Made by a program: the position numbers and the translations under genes. Shown here one piece after another: positions 25,340-36,830 of a stretch of 64,000 bases of DNA. The DNA lies in the NCBI RefSeq assembly GCF_040939455.1, contig NC_134117.1:27211501-27275500 (forward strand), given 5' to 3'. How positions within the stretch are numbered: the stretch's first letter is position 1; every line of letters begins with the position of its first letter. The notes under the pieces are model-generated. The model was not told where the DNA came from. It did not search any database and saw nothing but the letters and a program-made list of their open reading frames with translations. The DNA comes from Microcebus murinus. Its lineage: Eukaryota; Chordata; Mammalia; Primates; Cheirogaleidae.

Positions 25340-27480
25340 TCTGGGTGTTTCCTTTTCCTCAGTTTACAGTCACCTGAGTAAATGGCCATAGGTCCCTTTG
25401 GGGAAGGAGAATTATGATATTGATAATATCAAATGCTATAATATTACTCCTAAATACCTAGCCACGTTTTTAGTCAATGGGTTCTGGATCTGCAAATTGG
25501 CTCAGGACCAGGAACTAGCAAGGGATTGGGACTTTTTATTGAAGCAACCATCCTCAGCGTCCCACTCATCCATTCTTGTCTTTTTGTGATCATAGATGTT
25601 AAGTAACATTCATGTTGCCTGCGTATCTATTTGCCCATGGGGATGTCATGTTATATTAACCAGCTCTACAACTCCCTACTGGTCAAGCCCTGTTGACTGC
25701 CCCTCTGACCTTATTAGCCATATGGTAATTGCAACTTTTGGCTTCTAGAAGTTAAGCGCTGACACCTGGGCTCTATTGCTCACCTTCACCCCCAACGCCA
25801 CCATCATCCTTATGGTTATTGACAAGGCCAAACTTACTCTGCAGATAACAGCCATCATTGAACTTCTTCATGATGTTGTGTCCCTCTCACTAGCACATTC
25901 CTAATGGCCTTAGTGAATGATGGCTTTTGGATTCTTTCCTGAAACAAAATCCTCTGATGGGTCTTCTGGCCTTTTAATATATCCATTCCAACACGGCCAC
26001 TTCCTTCAGTCTCTCTTATATGTACCTCCCTCTACTGTATCCCAGGGCAATGCAGGTACTTTTACTTTGCTCAAGATGGCCATTACTTTTTCCAGCCTTC
26101 TAAAAATCACTCTAGTAGAGAGTTTGCCTCACTGAGTTCTTGATTATCCAGTCTTACATCCTGGTACCCTTGATCAAGCACCTTAAAAATCCAATCCCAG
26201 GAGTACATCCCTGGCTCTTGTTGGCACATCCTAGCTAATTCTCACAACTCTTTCACTGCATAGTCTTTTCATTTTCTTAGTTGGGTTATGCTTAACTTTC
26301 ATCCTCCTTATCAGCCTGGTAGTTGGGGGAGAAGGTAGGGGGGTTGCTCCTGAGGGATCAACTGTTTCCTTGTAGGGAAGAGGCTTCTGCAGTATTTACA
26401 AGCACAGGGTAGGTGCTACCTTGTATTAGGGAAGGATGGGTCACCTTCTAAGCTTTGGGGGTTTAAGAGGATCTTAAGCTCCAATATCTGAGGCATCTAT
26501 CCAAATGTCCCTATCCCATATTTTAGGGTTGAGGTTTTTTCCAACAGAGTCCTGATAGCATAACAGACCAGTCTTGATTAAGCATTCAGATGTCTCTGAA
26601 GATCTGTAACTCTATCAGATCTTCAGTGTTCTCCTTTGCTGTGTCTCTTCTTCTACCACAGGATATAAGGGACCCTATATTAATAACCAGAGAAGTCTTA
26701 TGGCTCTCACAATTAGCTATTAGTTTCTTATTAACTGCTCTCAGTTTCTCATTATTTTTCTTCAGGGCCTCAATACAAGTTTATAGTAACCTACAACTCT
26801 GTTCTCTTTGTAGACATTTCTCCCCATATCTTTTAAATCCCTGAATTATTGCAGCTACATCCCTCTACCTGACTATTTTCTCAGATCACCATTAGTGAAA
26901 TCTTTAGCAAATGAGCCATCAGGGACTGCCCATGACCACCTGTCCCATTCAGGATGGCCCCCTTTCCTTTGCTGGGTGATGAGTGATCCAGTCCCAAGTC
27001 CCCATCTTACTGCCTGTTTTCTTGGACCATTTTCACTATCAGTTGCAGTAGTTTGAATCTTCCAAGAAGCAGACACTAAAGATAGGATTAGATGTGCCAG
27101 AGTTTGATTGGGGGCTGGAGGGAGTTGGTGAAAGTTAAGAAAGCCTTCAAACTAGTCTAATGTCTGCAGAGAGAGGAAAAGAAAGAGAATATGGTAAGAT
27201 GCGTCTTAGACTACAACACAGTTCCAAAAAAGGGTTCAGCGAGGCCCATGGAAAGTCCTCAAACCAAAATTGTCTGCAGGAGTCTTATGACTTGCTAGAA
27301 TGGACCTGCCTTCATATTCTTGGCTACTGTGCTCAGTCACTGACTGGAAGCAGCTCGTGGCAAATGTGGCCTCGGTATGAACACAGTGGTAAATGCAGAA
27401 GGGCTGCAGCTGGAGCCTGATCAATTGTGCTCCCTGTAGCAAGAGATCTAACTGGTGCATTTTTATGGCTGCTCCCCACA
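25340..27480. repeat. Unassigned, possibly LTR-retroelement relic
   Basis: About 2.1 kb of C/T-rich, stop-filled DNA differs in composition from the AT-rich flanks. It is punctuated by phrases such as 'gatggccattactttttcca', 'gccagagtttgattgggggc' (27093 on) and 'gcagctggagcctgatcaat'. It reads like the internal part of a degraded ERV-type element in antisense, ending in an LTR-like segment. No intact gag, pol or env motif is visible and I cannot name the family. Alternative: several smaller relics plus unique intron. Confidence 0.3.
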
Positions 27481-27949
27481 CACACAGATAGTTATACCTA
27501 GGGATCAGACTCTGGTATATCATTAGTATCAACATTTCTTATTCAGAATGGATTTGTACAATCCCTCATGGCCAGTCTAAAGAAATGACCCCCATTTGTG
27601 TCTCTGTTTGAATGTGAAAATGAGTACCAACTTTCCCATAGCTGACTGACAAGTGAGTTTTTGAAATACAACAAAATTATAAACTGTGTACTTCCTATAT
27701 TTATAAGAGGCCACTTGCATTATTTCTGGGCACTTTGAGACATAAATCACCAAGTGTGTGCTCTATCACTATTTCAGCAGCTTGAGGAAAAGCACTTCTT
27801 TTTCTATGTATGCCCTTTCTGGACAGAGACTCTTCAAGCCTAGCAACATTCCATCTTCATAGCTAAAAGAAAAATAATATACTATAAAAGTGTGGCTTTT
27901 GTATGTGACCAATATGACTAGTGCATATGTTTCTGTCTCATTATTTCCT

Positions 27950-28090
27950 CCCATGTTGATAATCTGCTGGTTGTGTCCAAGTTACTATGTCTCAGCCTAT
28001 AAATTCCTTGAAAGCAAGGACCATGTCTCATCTTTGATTACACTCAGTACCCAAGTGACTAATTCAGTGCCAACAAATACTTGGTGACCT
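27950..28090 (+). repeat. L2-like 3' tail
   Basis: 'ataaattccttgaaagcaag' 'gaccatgtctcatctttg' and 'caacaaatacttggtgacc' follow the L2 3' terminal order. Short and diverged. Confidence 0.42.
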
Positions 28091-28699
28091 CTTTCCTTAA
28101 CCCTCTCCTTCCTTCCCTAGGCCAGCTCTTTATAGTTTCATATCAGAATTACAATCTTTGGAGAGATACCCAATATCTTAGTATAATCATTGCTCCTCCC
28201 TGGATTATTTAGCACACACCTCCCTCACTCTTGGGAGAGCTGGGTCTGTCCTAGAGCCAGAATGGTTTTAAGTCAAGTAAAAAGTGTTATGCTTCTTACT
28301 GCTCTATAATAATATTTATCACTGGTTCAGTGGAATCTTTGCCAAAAAAACTGGTTAGTGTGTCATCATGGCATCTTAAGAAATTTCTTCCTAAGAAAAC
28401 GTTTTTAACTATGATGAAAGATTCCACTCTCCATAATATCTCTACCCAAAAATATAACTCCCCAACTCTCACCTCTACCCCACCAGACAAATAAGCCATA
28501 TTCAGAGGTTTCAAGACACATATATGGAAATAAGTTATTTTTTTATGGTCATTAAAATGTTCTGGAAAACTATAGACTGTAGATGTTTAAGTGATGATAG
28601 ACTGTCTTGAGAATTCTTCCCAGTCTTCCAATGGTTTTGTACATTTCTTCAATATGTTTATACATTCAAGAACACTATATTGATACCAATTTTCTTGTT

Positions 28700-28870
28700 T
28701 GAAACTTAAAATAGCCTTGGAAGTAGGCAAGACAGGTTTTATTATTGGTATTTGAAAAACAAGGAATCTGAAATAACATAGAGTTAAATGATTTGTCCAA
28801 GGGAACAGAGTAAATTTGTGGCCAGTGATTAGAAACCAGAGATATCAGGTGGACTATAATCTTTAGGAAA
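28700..28870 (-). repeat. MIR SINE fragment, antisense
   Basis: 'ggttttattattggtatttg', 'atagagttaaatgatttgtc' and 'caagggaacagagtaaattt' follow the reversed MIR order. Confidence 0.45.
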
Positions 28871-29164
28871 TACAATTTTAAAAATAATAAATATGTACTT
28901 AGTACCCACTGTATGCTGGGCACTGAAGCTAGACTTGGGAACACAAGGTCAAATAAGATCAAGCCATCCAAGAATTTAGAACCTGTAAAGTTATCCTTCA
29001 ACTTTTCTAGTATGTAATCATTTTATTAAAACAAATAAAAATATTTTTATTATAGTTATCAATTGACAAGGTTACAAATCAAATAGTAAAGAAGAGTTCA
29101 TAATGAAAACCAAGGGTCTCCTGCCCCTTTTCCTCCCACCACTGCCTACCTGAGCCCTTCTTTT

Positions 29165-29665
29165 ATATTTTACTGGACAGAGCTGGAGCCCATTCTACTA
29201 AGTGAAGTGTCACAGGAATGGAAAAACAAGTACCACATGTACTCACCATCAAATTGTGGAATCTAAAAATATTGAACTCATAAAAGCAAAGAGTAGAATG
29301 ATAATTTCCAGGGACTGGCGGTTGAGGGAAATGGGGACATGTTGGTTAAAGGGTAAAAAGTTTCAGGTATGCAGGATAAATAGATTTTGGAGATCTAATA
29401 TACCACTTGGTGACTATAGGTAATGTCACCTATACTGTATTATATACTTGAATTTGCTAAGAGAGTAAATCTTGATTGTTCTTACCACACACGCACACAC
29501 ACACATTCACAGGTAACTGTGAGGTGATATATATGTTAATTACCTTGATTGTGGTAATTATTTAATAGCTTGTTTTCACATGTACAGTATACATTTATCA
29601 AAGTATCAGTTGTATGCCTTAAATAATACAATTTTTGTTTGTCAAGTATACCTCAATAAAGCTGG
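29165..29665 (+). mobile_element. 5'-truncated L1 3' end (L1MA-like)
   Basis: Begins with ORF2-terminal sequence ('gagctggagcccattctact', 'tactcaccatcaaattgtgg'). It continues through the 3' UTR ('ggtgactataggtaatgtca', 'gtgatatatatgttaattac') to 'caagtatacctcaataaagc'. A short CA run lies inside at about 29484-29504. Sense to HPSE2. Confidence 0.77.
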
Positions 29666-29859
29666 TGGGGGGAGGGAGAACTTTAAAGTTGCCATTGCAT
29701 TTTCATTTGAGTTGCATAGTTTCTATTGAAAACCCAGCTATCTGTCTTATTGTTGCTATTTTGAAGGTAATGTGCCTTCTCCCAACCCCCATAATTCTTT
29801 TTAAAATTTTTCTCTTAGCTCTGGAGCAATTGAGCTATGAAATTTCTTGATTTTCTTTG

Positions 29860-31190
29860 TACTCTTTTTATTTGGTGTTTGCTGAGCTTCTAAAGTTTTG
29901 GGGCTGATTTCTTTCATCAATTTTGGAAAATTTGTGACTATTTCCTATTCAAATATTGTGTCTACTATTCGCTTTCTTCTCTCATCTGGGACTTGATTAC
30001 ACAGATTTCAGACTTTGATTTTTTTATCCTAGTTCAGAATCAGCAAATGTTACCATAGAATAAAATGAGCGGCAATTGTCAGCTAACCTCCTCTGAAATT
30101 CTTTGCTCTTTACTCTTTCAAATTAATTTTCAGATCACTTTGTCAAGTTCTGTGACAATCTCTGGTAGAACTTGTATTACAATTATATTGTACTTATGTA
30201 TTAACATGGAGAGAATTGGCATTTTGAAAAATATCAAGCCTTCTTACCCTCAAATAAGGCATAATTTTCTCTCTATTCAAATCTTCTTTTATGTCTATCA
30301 AAAAAGTTTTGCAATTTTCTCCATAAGGGTAAATGCACATTTTTGTTGCATGTTTGATTGGCTTGGTATCCTGCAGATATGTATATTTGTATATACCTGC
30401 AGATTTGTATATAGCATATTTATAATATGTTATTATGAATGGAATGATTTTTAATATTTGTTTTGTTTTTATGTTTTATATTTTTCTAATTGGTCACTGT
30501 TACTGGCATTTAATAGCATTTAATATTGTCCATTTAACCTCAGTGGCTTAATGCTATTTATACATGGTGCTATTTATATGTGGTACTCTTCTGTAAAAAT
30601 ATTTAATTTAATAGTAGTTATATGTTCTTTTTCTTTGCTAAAATTGTTGTCCTACATATTTTTTTTCTATTTTTTTTCTTTTCTCTCTCTTGATTGGTCA
30701 GTCTTGTTAGACAATTCTATTAGCCTTTTCAAAGAATCAGCTTAAAGTATTGTGGGATGTCCTATTATTTTTAAATCTTTCAATATTTGTTTCCTTTATG
30801 CCAGATGATATATCCCTACCTTCATTTATTGATTGAATAACTTCAGCTATATTGGCTCTTTGCTTAGAAAGAGGAGGATTTAGCTTACTTAACTATTCCC
30901 TCTTTCCAGTATTTGATAAATACTAAATAGTATATTAATATGTATTAACTATATAAATGTATCATATATTAATAAATATATTTAAATATGTAAATATTTT
31001 AGAATGCCTATTGATTATCATTGTAACTTTAACTTCCGCTTTTTGTTCTCTCACTTTTTCCCCAAAGGCTTTATTTGCTTTTTATCTCAATGAAAATGAT
31101 TCTTACATTGCACTTTCCCCAGGCACTTTAGCTATTCTATTTTTCTTTTGTACTATTTCTAAGAGTTTCTTGTCCTTTATAGTTATTAAA
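29860..31190 (-). repeat. Old L1 relic(s), antisense
   Basis: 'tttcttctctcatctgggac' near 29965, the ORF2-antisense 'catggagagaattggcattt' near 30205, 'tatcaaaaaagttttgcaat' near 30297 and 'cttttcaaagaatcagctta' near 30725 lie in antisense order. No frame survives. It may be two elements. Confidence 0.57.
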
Positions 31191-31191
31191 A

Positions 31192-31425
31192 AATAATAAT
31201 AGCTAATTCTTGTATAGTCTTTACCATATGCCAGGCACTATTGTAATTGATTTATATGTATTAACTCATTTAGCCCTCACAACACTCTAAGGGGTAAGCA
31301 CTATTATTGATCCCCATTTTACAGAATAGGAAACTGAAACATAGAGGGATTAACTAACTCACCCAAGGACACACCGCAAGTAAGTGGCCAGGCCAAGATT
31401 CAAATCTAGCAGTTTGCAGCTGAGT
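31192..31425 (-). repeat. Near-complete MIR, antisense
   Basis: 'aatagctaattcttgtatag', 'atatgccaggcactattgta', 'taactcatttagccctcaca', 'ccccattttacagaatagga' and 'gccaagattcaaatctagc' are all present in order. A well-preserved copy of the ancient tRNA-derived SINE. Confidence 0.8.
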
Positions 31426-31429
31426 ACAA

Positions 31430-31625
31430 CAATACTGGCAGTAGCAAAAACTAGCTTTTTTGAGTACTTAACACATGTCAGACTCTTTGTGATGCCCTTC
31501 AAACACATTGTCTGCCCTAATCACCCTATAACTTAAGGACTATTAATGATTATTGTCACCATTTTACAGATGAGGAACTTAATGCTGAGTCACCTTGCCG
31601 ACTTGGTTAGTAAAATGCAGTCACT
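31430..31625 (-). repeat. Second MIR, antisense, adjacent
   Basis: 'ttgagtacttaacacatgtc', 'cctaatcaccctataactta' and 'ccattttacagatgaggaac' repeat the MIR order immediately after the first copy and in the same orientation. The two differ a lot, so this is two insertions and not a duplication. Confidence 0.68.
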
Positions 31626-31931
31626 TCCAATGCCTCTATAATGCCCTCTCTCCTCCACCCCACTTCTTTGCTTGGCTCATTCCTGCTCATTCTCTCTTTG
31701 GAGATTCTACCATGGCACCCACACAGTCTGATTTAGATTCCCCCAGCTCCATGTGTACATTACCATAAACTACAATAGCTGTTTTCCTTATCTATCTACC
31801 CCACCAGATCTTATACAATATATATTTATAGTAAAACAAATGTTAGAAACACCAAAAGTTGTAAAAAAGAAAACAAAAACCACCCACATCCTTGGTAACA
31901 TCCAGGCATTTCTCCTTATTGTGTGAAAAAC

Positions 31932-31976
31932 AATATATATATATATATATACATATATATATACACACACATACAT
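31932..31976. repeat. (TA)n/(CA)n microsatellite
   Basis: Alternating AT, with short AC blocks, about 45 bp. A second AT-rich run is at about 32340-32405. Confidence 0.92.
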
Positions 31977-31989
31977 AGAAAGATAAAAT

Positions 31990-32735
31990 GTAGACAACAT
32001 AAAATATAGATAGCATAAACTTTAGCATGTTAAGTGTATAATTCATTGGCATTAAGTACATTTATGATGTTGTATAACTATCATCACTATCCATCTCCTA
32101 TATTTTTTCATCATCCTAAACAGAAGCCATCTACCCATTAAATAGTAACTCCTCATCCCCCACTCCTCCAGCCCCTGATAACCTCTATTTTATTTTCTAT
32201 CACTATGAATTTGCCTACTCTAGATACTTAATATAACTGGAATATAACAGTTTTTGTCCTTTTGCATCTGGCTTCTTTCATTTAGCATATGTTTTCAAGT
32301 TTTATTCATGTTGTCTCATGTTACAGAATTTCATTTCTTTATATATATGTATATGAGTGATATATATATCATTCTTTTATATGAGATTTTATATATATAT
32401 TTTATATCATAGTATCCCAATGTATAGATATACCACATTGTGTTTATCATTCATTGGCTGATGGACACTTGGGTTCTATCTACCATTTTGGCTATTGTGA
32501 ATAATACTGCTATGAACATTGATGTATAAGTGTCTTTTTGAGTCCCTGCTTCCCATTCTTTGGGGTATATACCTAGGAGAGAAATTGCTGAATCATACGG
32601 TAGTTTTAAGTTTAGCTTTTTGAAGAACCACCACTGTTTTCCATGGTGGCTACAACATTTAACATTCCTACCAGCAATGCAAAAGGTTCCAATTTCTCTA
32701 CACCTTCACCAATACTTGTTATCTGACTTTATTTT
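31990..32735 (-). repeat. L1 (L1M) 3' half, antisense
   Basis: 'aattcattggcattaagtac', 'gataacctctattttatttt', 'tgatggacacttgggttcta' and 'accagcaatgcaaaaggttc' are the antisense of L1 3' UTR through the distal ORF2 in the expected order. An AT expansion interrupts it near 32,340. Confidence 0.77.
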
Positions 32736-32739
32736 CTCA

Positions 32740-33420
32740 CATAGTTACCATTTTTGTTGTGAGAACACATAACAGTCACTGTGTTTATATTTTCGAGAAT
32801 ACAATATATCATCATAACTATAGTCACCTTAATGTACAATAGATCTCTTGAAATTCATTCCTCCTAACTATAATTATGTATTTATTCTTTAATCAACTTC
32901 TCCTCATTCCCACCCCCCCAAATCTCCCCAATTTCTGTTATCTACCACTCTGCTGTCTATGTCTATGAAATGAACATTTTTTTTTAGATTCTACATATGG
33001 GTGAGATCATGCAGTATTTGTCTTTCTGTGCCTGGCTTATTTCACTTAATATACCATCCTCCAGGTTCATCTATGTTGACACATATGGCAGGAATTCATG
33101 CCTTTTTTATGGCTGAATAGTATTGCACTGTGTATATATGCCACATTCATTCGTCTGTTGATGAATTTTGCAATAATTGTCCATATCGCTCAGGTTTGGA
33201 ACCCAGAATGAGCTAAGAATGGTTTTTGCATTTTTAAAGAGTTTAAAAGATAAAAAAGAGTATGTGACAGAGATAAATTAATGTGGTATACATACATAGT
33301 GGAATACTATTCATTCATCAGATGCATTCATGTTGATGGGCACTTAGGTTGGCTCCGTATCTTGGCTATTGCAAATAGTGCTGGGATAAATATGGGAGTG
33401 CAGATATCTATTTGAACTTT
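32740..33420 (-). repeat. L1MA-like 3' region, antisense, interrupted
   Basis: 'gttgtgagaacacataacag', 'agtcaccttaatgtacaata', 'gtgagatcatgcagtatttg' and 'ttttttatggctgaatagta' run to about 33165. The consensus resumes at about 33330 with 'gggcacttaggttggctccg'. The intervening ~165 bp holds a hAT-like fragment and a short sense-strand L1 piece ('tgtggtatacatacatagtg'). Confidence 0.68.
33165..33245. repeat. hAT-like fragment inside L1
   Basis: 'aattttgcaataattgtcca' then 'aacccagaatgagctaagaa' and 'ggtttttgcatttttaaag' match, at about 85-90% by eye, the left part of the element at 34350-34470. Possibly a local duplicate of that element. Confidence 0.55.
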
Positions 33421-34349
33421 TGACAATATTTATTGATACTCTGCTCTCTAAAATGAGGATATTAATACTGATATCTTTTTATCTACTTCCCCTACTCCCT
33501 TTCAAGACTCTTGCCATTTTCAGTAACACATTTTTTTACTTTATAATTAGTATTATTCACATTTTGTTCTGCAACCCCAGCCAAATCCTCTATGCTTTTC
33601 TATAGAAAGTATCCAGATATTGAAAAGCAATAAAGAGGATTTACATAATTATGAAAATATAAATGTCACTTACTGCTAGGACAAGATCTATGTTAGGTTA
33701 ACATTTTCTGCTTTATAGTCTAATGTCACAACCCCTGGGCCACTCAAAGAATTTTTCTGTCATGAAGGTCAAATAGTCTCTCTTTACTTCAAAGTTCTAA
33801 AACTGCTTAAGATCTTTTTACATTTTAGTTTATTTTGTATTGGACTTGACTTTCTTATTTAGCTCATTTGTTCCCAAGTTTTAAATGGCTTTTTTCCCCC
33901 TTACAAAATATGTTTGTCACGGTCACATATTTTTCTAGACTTTTTGTCAGAGACTGAAAATGTTCTAATGTAAACTGGTTCCCCTCTAGTTCCGCTGTTG
34001 TAGTCCTCATTCTGGAGCTTTCCATTATTACTCTCTGAGTTTGATCAACTCCCTCTGGATCCCATGACTTCCTCTCTTGTTTGGCTGAAATGAAACCTTA
34101 AGTAATTCCTTTAAGAAAGTACATGGAAATTACATTTCTGAGTCCTTTCAGGAGGACTTCTTTTTCATATTGAGGCATTTAGTGGACACTCTGCATAATG
34201 CCAGTTGCAATTTTGGTGCACACTGATTAAGAAAATTATAAGGACAGGAAGCTATTATGAATTCAATAATGCTTTTTAAAAATAATTTGTTTTGTGTACA
34301 TGTATGTGTAATATGTGTTATTTATTCAGTCTAGAGATAGAATAATGTC

Positions 34350-34970
34350 TGGAATTTTGCAATAACTTGTTCATAGCCCTCAGGTCTGGAACCCAGTATG
34401 AGCTAAGAATGGTTTTTGTATTTTTAAAGGCTTTTGTGGCCCACAAAAACTAAAATATTTACTACATGGCTCTTATATTAGGGTTCTCCAGAGAAACAGA
34501 GCCTATATATGTATTATAAGGTATGGACTCATATGATTATGGAGGCTGAGAAGTCCCACAATCTACTGTCTGCCAGCTGGAAACCAAGGAAAGTCAGTGG
34601 TATAGTTCAAAGGTGTAAGAACCAGAGTGTCAATGTATAAATTCTAGTTCAGATCTGACAGCCTGAGAACCAGGGGCACTGAGCACAAGGGAGGATCAAT
34701 GTCCCAGCTGAAGCAGTCACACAAAAAGATAATTTAATCTCCTTTTTGTTCTATTTAGGCCCTGATCTGCCCACCCACATTAGAAAGGGCTATTTGCTTT
34801 ACTCTACCAAATTCAACTGCTAATTTCTTCTGGAAACACCCTCACAGACACACCCAGAAATAATGTTTAACCAGATATCTGGGCATTCTGTGGCCAAGTA
34901 AAATTGGCACATAAAATTAACCATCATAGGCCTTTACAGAAAAAGTTTTACAACCCCTGTTATAGAATAA
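34350..34970. repeat. hAT-like DNA transposon relic, interrupted
   Basis: The left part (34350-34472) carries 'aacccagtatgagctaagaa' and 'ggcccacaaaaactaaaata'. The right part (34929-34970) continues with 'cctttacagaaaaagtttta' and 'caacccctg'. These are the familiar order of a common mammalian MER-type element with terminal 'caacccctg'. An LTR splits it at 34473-34928. Family name not assigned. Confidence 0.55.
34473..34928 (-). mobile_element. Solo LTR, MLT2-like (ERVL), antisense
   Basis: 'attagggttctccagagaaa' at the left and 'aaattaaccatcata' at the right, with 'attatggaggctgagaagtc', 'cctttttgttctatttaggc', 'acaccctcacagacacaccc' and 'ccagatatctgggcattctg' between, follow an MLT2-type ERVL LTR in reverse. 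No internal region is attached, so it is a solo LTR left by recombination. The bases flanking it (ggctc and ggcct) could be a decayed 5-bp duplication. Confidence 0.75.
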
Positions 34971-35009
34971 GGGAAGGCTTCATAGGAGAAAAACAGATTA
35001 TAGTTTAAT

Positions 35010-35160
35010 AGAAAGCAAAGGGAATAAATATTTCAGGCTGAAAAAACAGGATGTATAAGCAGAGAGGACTGAGTAGGACTGTTAGAGGGATTCATTGGAG
35101 ATGGAGACAATTCAGACATCTTAAAGTATCTATATAAGTGATGTGATTCTTAGCTAAACT
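35010..35160 (-). repeat. L2-like fragment, antisense
   Basis: 'atgtataagcagagaggact' and 'atataagtgatgtgattctt' resemble antisense L2. Short and weak. Confidence 0.35.
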
Positions 35161-35329
35161 TCCATTAGCCTAGATAAGGATAATCTATATGTTCTTTGTT
35201 TCACTACAGCCAAGTGCTAGTTGTATTGTTTGAAAGTAGCGAGTAGGGAGCCTGTTCTCTTAATCAATCAACACTTATGTGCACATACAGAAATAACATT
35301 CATTGGAAAACAGTAGTTATACTGATACC

Positions 35330-35640
35330 TCCAATTCCAATCCAACTCTACTGAATTTATTCTAGCCTTCTCCCTTTGCTTCTTTATAATCTCTTTCTAC
35401 ATAGATTTTCTTTAATTTATTTAACAACTTCCCATTTGATAGGCATTTGAATTTTTTTCAGTTATTATCTATTAAAAAGAGCACTGCAATGATATTCTTT
35501 GTACATAGATCTTGGAGGACTTTTATAAGTATATATTAATATATAGGAAAAATGCCTAACAGTGAGTGGGCTTGCTTGGTCTAAGGGACTGGGCATTTAA
35601 AATTTTGGTAAATATTTCCAAACTACCCTCTAGAACTACT
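35330..35640 (-). repeat. Old L1-type relic, antisense
   Basis: 'tgataggcatttgaattttt', 'gagcactgcaatgatattct', 'ggaaaaatgcctaacagtga' and 'tttccaaactaccctctaga' are the antisense order of an old LINE distal ORF2. Confidence 0.45.
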
Positions 35641-36484
35641 ATTTGTGTCTTTTAAAATTAGTTTCTTAAGGGCACATTTCTTAGCCTCCTTACTAATGTC
35701 AATGTCTCTTCTACTTTTCTCCTGTTACCACTTAGGTGGGTTTCTGATGGGATCCAGAGGTCCCACTATACTCACTGGCACTCAGTTTTCCTTTTACTCT
35801 AGTTAAATTGACTAATGCAACAATTAATCTCTAGCCCAGAGTCTTCTGATAGTGTTGTAATTTTTATTCACAGACATATCCCAAATCTCATTCTCCTTCA
35901 ACAACCTCTGTCAAATGATAGACATTTGCACTGATTTCTTTATAACCTAGTTAAAGTTTCATTGTCCTGACTAAATTGGAGATATTTTTCTTCCCATTAA
36001 AATTAGCTCTCAGTCTGGCAATATAGTCACTTTTTCTGAAATGACTGTATTTCCCTCCTAGGCAGTTTTCAAACTGTTCACTCTTAATAACTACAGTTAA
36101 AATGGCTCCCCCCATTGGTTGTACTCACTAACGCAAATGGTTCCCCATTAACTGATGATTCCTCTTTGAATTATAAGAGACAGAGAGTTGGTTCAGAGTT
36201 TGCCTCACTCTGCTTTGACTTTCGCATTTCTTTTCTGGCTTCTGCCAGAAATTCTTCTATTTTATATCCTCTATTGGATGGTCACCTATGTCTCACCAGT
36301 ATTATTCACTCCAGAATGAACACTTTAAAGCAATATTATTTGAATACATTTAAAAGCATGAAGTTATAGACATAATCTAAAGGGAATTTGCTATAATGAA
36401 TAGTGATAATTGATGTTAGATAGTTAGGGTACAGACAGATTGTAAATGACTCTGAATGGGCCTAAATAATACCTGTATGAGTCA

Positions 36485-36830
36485 GACATTTATTAAGGTT
36501 TATTGTCTACCAGACTCTGAACTGGATGCTAAAAAAGGCAGATATCGTGCCTTCTCTTTGGCAAATGCTCCAATCTACCTTTAAAGAGGGAAGCAGAACT
36601 GAACAATGATAACATGATTGGCTGTTGATGTAACAGGAGCAGATAAAGAGCTGGGAGAGACCAGAGGAGGAAGCCCCAGTATCTCTGCCTTGGGGATTCA
36701 GGGAAGCTCTCACAGAGGAGGCTACTGACCTAGAATATAAAGAGTGAAAAAAAGAGGAAGAAGCATATTCCAGACAGTGATAACAAGCTTGGAATAACAG
36801 GGAACCATGGAAAAATGTGGTTTGTCAAAG
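36485..36830 (-). repeat. L2 3' region, antisense
   Basis: 'ctaccagactctgaactgga' then 'gggaagctctcacagaggag' and 'agaagcatattccagacagt' with 'aacaagcttggaataacagg' follow L2 read in reverse. Confidence 0.52.

Noticed and set aside
31932..31976. AT-rich repeat as a possible TATA promoter
   Set aside because: A microsatellite inside an L1/MIR-rich intron with no initiator, CpG island or transcript evidence.
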